DNA of 64,000 nucleotides, from contig NZ_CAMFHB010000025.1 in assembly GCF_945952055.1 (NCBI RefSeq), positions 26,904 to 90,903 of the forward strand, given 5' to 3'. Source of the stretch: an uncultured Alsobacter sp. (lineage in GTDB: Bacteria > Pseudomonadota > Alphaproteobacteria > Rhizobiales > Beijerinckiaceae). The notes below the pieces were generated by a model. That model ran no database searches and had not been told where the DNA came from. It was given only the letters and a program-made list of their open reading frames with translations. Each line of letters begins with the position of its first letter. Position 1 is the stretch's first letter. A program made the translations under genes and the position numbers. Shown here piece after piece: positions 60,026 through 64,000 of this stretch.

Positions 60026-60706
60026 ATGAACACCGCCGCACCCCTGGCCCGTCCGGCCGCGCGCCCTGCGCGTCCGGTGGATTGGCGCGACCCGGTGACC
60101 CTGGCCAAGCCGGTCGTCTTCGCGGCGTGCCTGTGGCCCTTCGCGCGCCTGGCCTTCGCCGTGGTGAACGACCCGGTGAGCCTGGGCGCGAACCCGGCCG
60201 AGACGATCGAGCACGTGACCGGGGACTGGTGCCTCCAGTTCCTGCTGATCACGCTGGCGGTGACGCCGCTGCGCCGCCTGACCGGCTGGAACGGGGTGAT
60301 CCGGTTCCGCCGGATGCTCGGCCTCTTCGCCTTCTTCTACGGGGTGATGCACCTGGCCTGCTACGTCGCCTTCGACCAGTATTTCGACTGGCCGGCGATC
60401 CTGAAGGACATCGTCAAGCGCCCCTTCATCACCGTCGGCTTCGCGGCGCTGGTCCTCATGGCGCCCCTTGCCGTGACGTCCACGAAGGGCTGGATCCGCC
60501 GCATGGGGGCCCAGGCCTGGAACCGGCTGCACAAGCTCATTTATCCCGTCGCGATCCTGGGCGTCGTCCACTACTGGTGGCTCGTGAAGCGGGACATCAC
60601 CTGGCCCGTCATCTACGCGGCGGTGTTGGCCGTCCTGCTCGGATGGCGCCTGTGGCGGCGCAGCCAGCCCTCCGCCCGCCAGAAGGCCGCGGCGCGGGCG
60701 GGCTGA
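60026..60706 (+). CDS. msrQ: Heme-binding membrane subunit MsrQ
   Basis: 226 aa inner-membrane b-type cytochrome (YedZ) that passes electrons from the quinone pool or flavin reductase to MsrP. Six hydrophobic helices are visible, with heme-ligand His candidates in FFYGVMHLACYV, NRLHKLIYPVAILGVVHYWW. RRLTGWNGVIRFRRMLGL is the usual loop. ATG 60026 lies 4 bp after the msrP stop, with AGGG just upstream, so the two are one operon. Confidence 0.96.
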   Translation: MNTAAPLARPAARPARPVDWRDPVTLAKPVVFAACLWPFARLAFAVVNDPVSLGANPAETIEHVTGDWCLQFLLITLAVTPLRRLTGWNGVIRFRRMLGLFAFFYGVMHLACYVAFDQYFDWPAILKDIVKRPFITVGFAALVLMAPLAVTSTKGWIRRMGAQAWNRLHKLIYPVAILGVVHYWWLVKRDITWPVIYAAVLAVLLGWRLWRRSQPSARQKAAARAG

Positions 60707-60821
60707 GGCCTCCCGGGCGCGGCCCGGGGGTGCCCGATGTGCGCCAGCGCACACCGTGAGGTTCAAAAGAAGAGCAGTTTGCGACCGTGGACCGTGGATC
60801 AACCCGGCCATGGAGGCGTTC

Positions 60822-60983
60822 ATGTTCGGAAGTGCTCTACAGCTGCCCCATCGTGCCGCCCGCCTGGCGCTCGTGGGAGGCGTGATCGTTTCGGGAACCC
60901 TGACCGGGGTCGTGCTGGCGGCGCTCGCGACGCGGGCCTGCCAGTGGCTCTTTCAGGCCGATCCGATCGTCACCGCTCTTTGA
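60822..60983 (+). CDS. Small single-pass membrane protein, unknown
   Basis: 53 aa with one hydrophobic segment (residues 13-39, LALVGGVIVSGTLTGVVLAAL). ATG 60822 is favoured by GGAGG five bases upstream; ATG 60810 would add MEAF. I do not recognise a family. The good ribosome-binding site and single clean helix support it being real. Confidence 0.55.
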   Translation: MFGSALQLPHRAARLALVGGVIVSGTLTGVVLAALATRACQWLFQADPIVTAL

Positions 60984-61038
60984 CGGTCGCCGGTTCGTCC
61001 GACGGCTGCCCAAACCCGCGAGGTTCCGCATCAGGCCC

Positions 61039-61599
61039 ATGACGACACTTCGCTGCCTGCTCGCGGCACTCGCCGCCTTCGCGCTCCTTGCCGGCGCCCG
61101 CGCCGACATGGCGACGGCGGCACCGCGCGCGTCCGCGACGAAGCCGGCCAGCGACGGCTCGGCGGCGGCGGTGTCCCGGCTCAGGACGGCCCAGGGGCTC
61201 TCGCCCGTCACGGCGGATCCCGCTCTCGTGCGCCTGGCGCGGCAGCAGGCCGAGGCGATGGCGCGGGCCGCGACCATGTCGCACGACGTCGGCGGCAGCT
61301 TCCGCTCGCGCCTTGCGGCGGGCGGGGTCAAGGCCGCGCGCGCGGCCGAGAACATCGGTGCCGGACAGACCAGCCTGGCGCAGATGCTCGCCGACTGGAT
61401 GACGTCGCCGGGCCATCGCGACAACCTGATGATGCGGGAGGCCACGCGCATCGGCCTGGCCTCCGTGCAGGGGCCGGGTGGACCCTACTGGGCGCTGGTG
61501 ATCGCCTCGCCCGAACCCCCGCAACGCCGCCCGGACGCGGCCGCTCCGGCCGGCGGCATGGGCCTGTTCTTCGGCGTTCCCGCCTGGGGCCGACCGTGA
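61039..61599 (+). CDS. CAP (SCP/YkwD-like) domain secreted protein
   Basis: 186 aa with a signal peptide (LLAALAAFALLAGARADMATA). The CAP domain (about 44-160) shows RTAQGLSPVTADPALVRLARQQAEAMARAATMSHDVGG, then ENIGAGQTSLAQMLADWMTSPGHRDNLM with the conserved Glu and the SPGHRDNL signature His, and GGPYWALVIA. Bacterial CAP proteins are extracytoplasmic and mostly of unknown function. A short Pro-rich tail ends the protein. Confidence 0.92.
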   Translation: MTTLRCLLAALAAFALLAGARADMATAAPRASATKPASDGSAAAVSRLRTAQGLSPVTADPALVRLARQQAEAMARAATMSHDVGGSFRSRLAAGGVKAARAAENIGAGQTSLAQMLADWMTSPGHRDNLMMREATRIGLASVQGPGGPYWALVIASPEPPQRRPDAAAPAGGMGLFFGVPAWGRP

Positions 61600-61713
61600 G
61601 CGCCGCGGATGGGGCGACCGGCTTTAACCGAGATGGAACATTCGTCACCTGTTTCGAGACAATTTTAATCAAACGCCCTGACAACCCCAGGTCGTGCGAG
61701 TACAAGATACGTC

Positions 61714-61731
61714 ATGTGCGATTTCGCACAT
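61714..61731. promoter_or_regulatory. Perfect palindromic operator-like site
   Basis: ATGTGCGA-TT-TCGCACAT, 8-bp arms with a 2-base centre, 75 bp upstream of the 101 aa protein gene. It lies within an AT-richer stretch (61620-61740) that stands out from the surrounding high-GC DNA. The size and symmetry fit a dimeric repressor or activator site. Confidence 0.5.
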
Positions 61732-61805
61732 CGGCTCGCTCGCCCTTGGGTCATGAAAGGGCAACGACGAACGGGCGTTAGGCCCGACCGCTTGGAGGCG
61801 GAGAC

Positions 61806-62111
61806 ATGGCACACGATACCCGCACGGCCGTGGATACGGTCACCATCGCGGCCCTCATGCACACTGTGCATCATCTGCACGGCGAATTGCTGCGCTGTCC
61901 GCAGACGAGGGCCCGCCTGGCCAGCATCGAGGCCGACACGCTGCGCTCGATCAAGCAGATCGACGCCGGTGAATTCGACTATGACGTCCAGGCCGAAGGT
62001 TTGGGCGAGGCTCTTCGCCTCGTGCGGACGATGTTCCGCTACTCGCATGCCCAGGAACAGGCCGAAACGGCCCCCGCGCCCAAGGCGGCCGAGGAACTCG
62101 ACCAGGCCTGA
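61806..62111 (+). CDS. Hypothetical protein, 101 aa
   Basis: 101 aa, soluble, mostly helical, starting MAHDTRTAVDTVTIAALMHTVHHLHGELLR and ending in an Ala/Glu-rich tail. GGAGGCGGAGAC stands right before ATG 61806. No family recognised. The paired His residues (MHTVHHLH) and a Cys (LRCPQTR) are notable but do not define a known site. A palindromic site lies in its promoter region. Confidence 0.6.
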   Translation: MAHDTRTAVDTVTIAALMHTVHHLHGELLRCPQTRARLASIEADTLRSIKQIDAGEFDYDVQAEGLGEALRLVRTMFRYSHAQEQAETAPAPKAAEELDQA

Positions 62112-62123
62112 CGCCGCGTTGCT

Positions 62124-62300
62124 TCAGCGGTTCTGGGATGGATCGGAATAGTCGGGAGAGCGCCCCCGCCCGACGTGTCCGTCCTCCCGGGCGCCCCGCC
62201 GACCGCGGCGCATCAGGGCCACGAGGATCGCGAGCCCCAGAACGATCGGCCCGCCGATCGTTACGAAGACCCAAGGGGCGACGTCCCAGTTCTCGATCAT
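62124..62300 (-). CDS. Small membrane protein, unknown
   Basis: 58 aa with one transmembrane helix (MIENWDVAPWVFVTIGGPIVLGLAILVALMRR), then a basic, charged cytoplasmic tail (GRRGAREDGHVGRGRSPDYSDPSQNR). GGAG lies 8 bases before ATG 62300. Small proteins of this layout are common in Rhizobiales genomes without assigned role. It converges with the 101 aa gene. Confidence 0.6.
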   Translation of the reverse strand: MIENWDVAPWVFVTIGGPIVLGLAILVALMRRGRRGAREDGHVGRGRSPDYSDPSQNR

Positions 62301-62515
62301 GGCGTGCTCCGGGCAACCCCCGCGACCCGAGGGCGGGTTCGAGCGCGCATAACGGCGCGGCCGCCTTGCGGTTCCCTGCGCCGTGCAACGAGAGTCGTGT
62401 TGACTTCGCGCGGCTTTCTGCGAATTTCGTGTCCTGCCGAAGCACACCCGACTGCCGGAGGGCGCAGCCGTGGGCATCCCGCCCAGGCAGCATGTCCCTC
62501 ACGACACGGGCCAAG

Positions 62516-62520
62516 AGGAG
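62516..62520 (+). promoter_or_regulatory. Shine-Dalgarno sequence that places the infC start at an ATT codon
   Basis: AGGAG, 9 bases before ATT 62530. No ATG or GTG with suitable spacing gives the family N-terminus, so this site decides the start. Confidence 0.8.
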
Positions 62521-62529
62521 AACCAGGCC

Positions 62530-63072
62530 ATTCGCAGACCTATGAGAGCCGCTCCGGTCCCGCAGAAGGACGGGCCGCGCGCGAACCGGGACATCCGCGG
62601 CGTTCGCGAAGTCCAGCTGATCGACGATACGGGCGCCAACCGCGGCGTCGTGGCGTTCTTTGACGCCCTGAAAATTGCCGAGGACGCTGGGCTCGATCTC
62701 GTCGAGATTGCCCCCAATGCCACGCCGCCCGTGTGCAAGCTCCTCGACTACGGCAAGTACAAGTTCAACGAACAGAAAAAGGCCGCCGAGGCCCGCAAGA
62801 AGCAGAAGACGGTCGAGGTGAAGGAGATCAAGCTTCGCCCCGGCATCGACGACCACGACTACGAGGTCAAGATGAAGGCCGTGCGGCGCTTCTTCGAGGA
62901 AGGCGACAAGGTGAAGGTGACCCTGCGCTTCCGCGGCCGCGAGATGGCGCACCAGGACATCGGCGTGAAGCTGCTGGATCGCGTCAAGACCGAGATGGCG
63001 GACGTGTCCAAGGTGGAATCCGAGCCCATGCTCGAAGGCCGCCAGATGATCATGGTGATGGCCCCGCGCTGA
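62530..63072 (+). CDS. infC: Translation initiation factor IF-3, ATT start
   Basis: 180 aa factor that binds 30S and checks the initiator tRNA. The N-domain starts [14 protein letters not shown] then [29 protein letters not shown]. The linker holds [20 protein letters not shown] and the C-domain [42 protein letters not shown]. The start is ATT: it gives the RRP N-terminus typical of rhizobial IF-3 and has AGGAG at 9-base spacing. IF-3 discriminates against such codons, which gives autoregulation in E. coli. It is followed by a strong terminator and is separated from rpmI-rplT by about 19 kb. Confidence 0.96.
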   Translation: MRRPMRAAPVPQKDGPRANRDIRGVREVQLIDDTGANRGVVAFFDALKIAEDAGLDLVEIAPNATPPVCKLLDYGKYKFNEQKKAAEARKKQKTVEVKEIKLRPGIDDHDYEVKMKAVRRFFEEGDKVKVTLRFRGREMAHQDIGVKLLDRVKTEMADVSKVESEPMLEGRQMIMVMAPR

Positions 63073-63106
63073 GCAGCGCCCGGTCCACCGACGCCGAACG
63101 AGTTTC

Positions 63107-63137
63107 AACCCCCGCCCTCGTGCGGGGGTTTTTCTTT
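63107..63137 (+). terminator. Rho-independent terminator after infC
   Basis: Stem AACCCCCGC / GCGGGGGTT with loop CCTCGT, followed by TTTCTTT. It lies 34 bp after the infC stop. Confidence 0.92.
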
Positions 63138-63139
63138 GT

Positions 63140-64000
63140 CGACCCGCCATGCCGCAAGACGGCGGAAGGTCCCCGGCATCCGGGTTGACGTGGGGCGTGA
63201 GCCGAAGGGCAGCCGGGGCGGGGCATGCGAACATCCTGCCCGCTACCCGACGCCGATCCGAGCGGCTCTCTCACGGCCGGACAGTCCGGCGGCTTTCTCC
63301 GATGATGGCACCGAGCGCCGCATGCGCCCGAATTCGGTCCCGGACGATCGTGGCGGTCTGCACCCGTCGCGGGTGCTCGTTCCTTTCGCATTGCACGGTC
63401 GAGCTGTTGCAGGACGATTGAGCAGACCGGCGCGCGCGAACGAGCCGGGCGCGTGTCTCGCGCGACGCCTTCACCGTACGGGAGGTGGTCCGCACGGGGG
63501 GAAGCCGTGGGTTCTGGTCGAAGGCTACGAGCCGTCTCCAACCCCCGCTGCACGTCCCTCTCCCTGTCCTGGCCGGGCGCGGCCCGCCCCTCCACGACGT
63601 GAGAATGGTCGCGGGAAGATCGTTGATGCCCTGCGCCGGGCCCGGACAGGAGGGCGGAGAGGTCGTTGCGAGCGCGGCGAGCACTGCCCGACCGGACCGG
63701 GAGATTGGTTTTCAGGCTCTGCGGCTGGCGGCGCTGAAGGGCGCGCGGGAAAGGGATCGCCAGGCGCTGGCCGGACGACCGCGGCTTGCCCGGTCATGCT
63801 GCGCCGCAGCGTGCCCGGAGCACCGTCCGGAGGCCATGAGCGGAAACCGTGCCGAAACGGCTCAAAACCGGGCCCTGAATCTTTTCTCGAAAAAAAATCG
63901 GTCACAGGGGTTGCGTCTCCGGGAGAGAGTCGGTACATCCCCACTCACACACGGCGGCGCTGCCCCGGACCACCGGGCCGGCGAGCCGATGAGGCATCTC
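63140..64000. other. 860-bp region without a supported gene
   Basis: Open frames here (for example 63149-63421 + and 63525-63944 -) have no ribosome-binding site, no recognisable domain and Arg/Pro-rich composition typical of shadow frames in GC-rich DNA. The region holds one family B repeat copy and, at 63885-63900, an unusual run of eight A within TCTCGAAAAAAAATCGGTCA. The last bases (ATG at 63989) could begin a gene outside the window. Confidence 0.5.
63564..63662. repeat. Dispersed intergenic palindromic repeat, family B, copy 7
   Basis: It starts CTGTCCTGGCCGGGCGCGGC and contains CTCCACGACGTGAGAATGG. It ends GGGCCCGGACAGGAGGGCGG. It is a diverged full-length copy in the non-coding region after infC. 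Confidence 0.65.

Noticed and set aside
63149..63421. 90-codon + strand frame after infC
   Set aside because: It starts just past a strong terminator without a ribosome site and has no similarity I recognise.
63525..63944. 139-codon minus strand frame
   Set aside because: It overlaps a family B repeat, is Pro/Arg-rich and has no ribosome site.

Overview
The window is high-GC DNA with dense, short-spaced genes and frequent GTG/TTG starts. Several gene families point to an alphaproteobacterium of the order Hyphomicrobiales (Rhizobiales): a CDP-diacylglycerol-dependent phosphatidylcholine synthase, an IalB-type protein, HspQ, an Hsp20-DUF1150 pair, SdhE next to mfd, DUF2182 and SulP proteins, and two families of palindromic intergenic repeats. 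I cannot name the genus. There are no rRNA or tRNA genes, no CRISPR array and no prophage.

Layout. (1) 1-11270 is an accessory catabolic region. It holds a minus-strand, end-overlapping run amidohydrolase > glycosidase-like protein > two oligopeptide-type ABC permeases > FAD oxidoreductase (cut by the window edge), a LysR regulator facing away, a luciferase-like flavin monooxygenase, an aldo/keto reductase-fold protein without its catalytic residues, and a family 5 solute-binding protein. (2) 11468-16054 holds a Tat-exported glucan biosynthesis protein, RimO and a cytochrome P450. (3) 16104-21707 is a BMP-type (nucleoside-like) ABC importer led by a quinone oxidoreductase. (4) 21854-35427 is a mixture of membrane, lipid and envelope genes (SulP, Pcs, DUF2182, UbiH-like, AEC, LpxL-like, CoA ester lyase, HspQ, IalB, YejA-like binding protein, a degenerate adenylate-forming protein, FrnE-like). 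(5) 35594-39521 is mfd and sdhE. (6) 39641-40953 is a cluster of palindromic repeats, one of which is split by an IS110-family element. (7) 41014-47305 is an isomerase/ThiF pair, rpmI-rplT, DUF2945 and pheST. (8) 47456-54883 is polA, divergent from obgE-proB-proA-nadD. (9) 54888-63072 holds a glycosyltransferase, an alpha/beta hydrolase, DUF1150 and hsp20 behind a sigma-32-type promoter, a PfkB kinase, msrPQ, a CAP protein, small unknown genes, and infC with an ATT start. 63140-64000 has no gene I can support.

The most notable find is the IS110-family element at 39747-40876. It sits exactly inside a copy of a dispersed palindrome, with a CT core dinucleotide at both ends. The stretch between its left end and the transposase folds on paper into two internal-loop hairpins. 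The first loop carries segments matching both halves of the interrupted target (7 and 6 nt). The second carries a 7-nt match to the element's own right end plus a 4-nt match to its left end. This is the arrangement of an IS110 bridge RNA, here apparently addressed to a chromosomal repeat family. Other points of interest are two proteins with familiar folds but lost catalytic motifs (8712-9686 and 33421-34695), the heat-shock promoter and structured leader of hsp20, the ATT-initiated infC lying about 19 kb from rpmI-rplT, and a six-Phe run encoded by a trinucleotide repeat in a binding protein.
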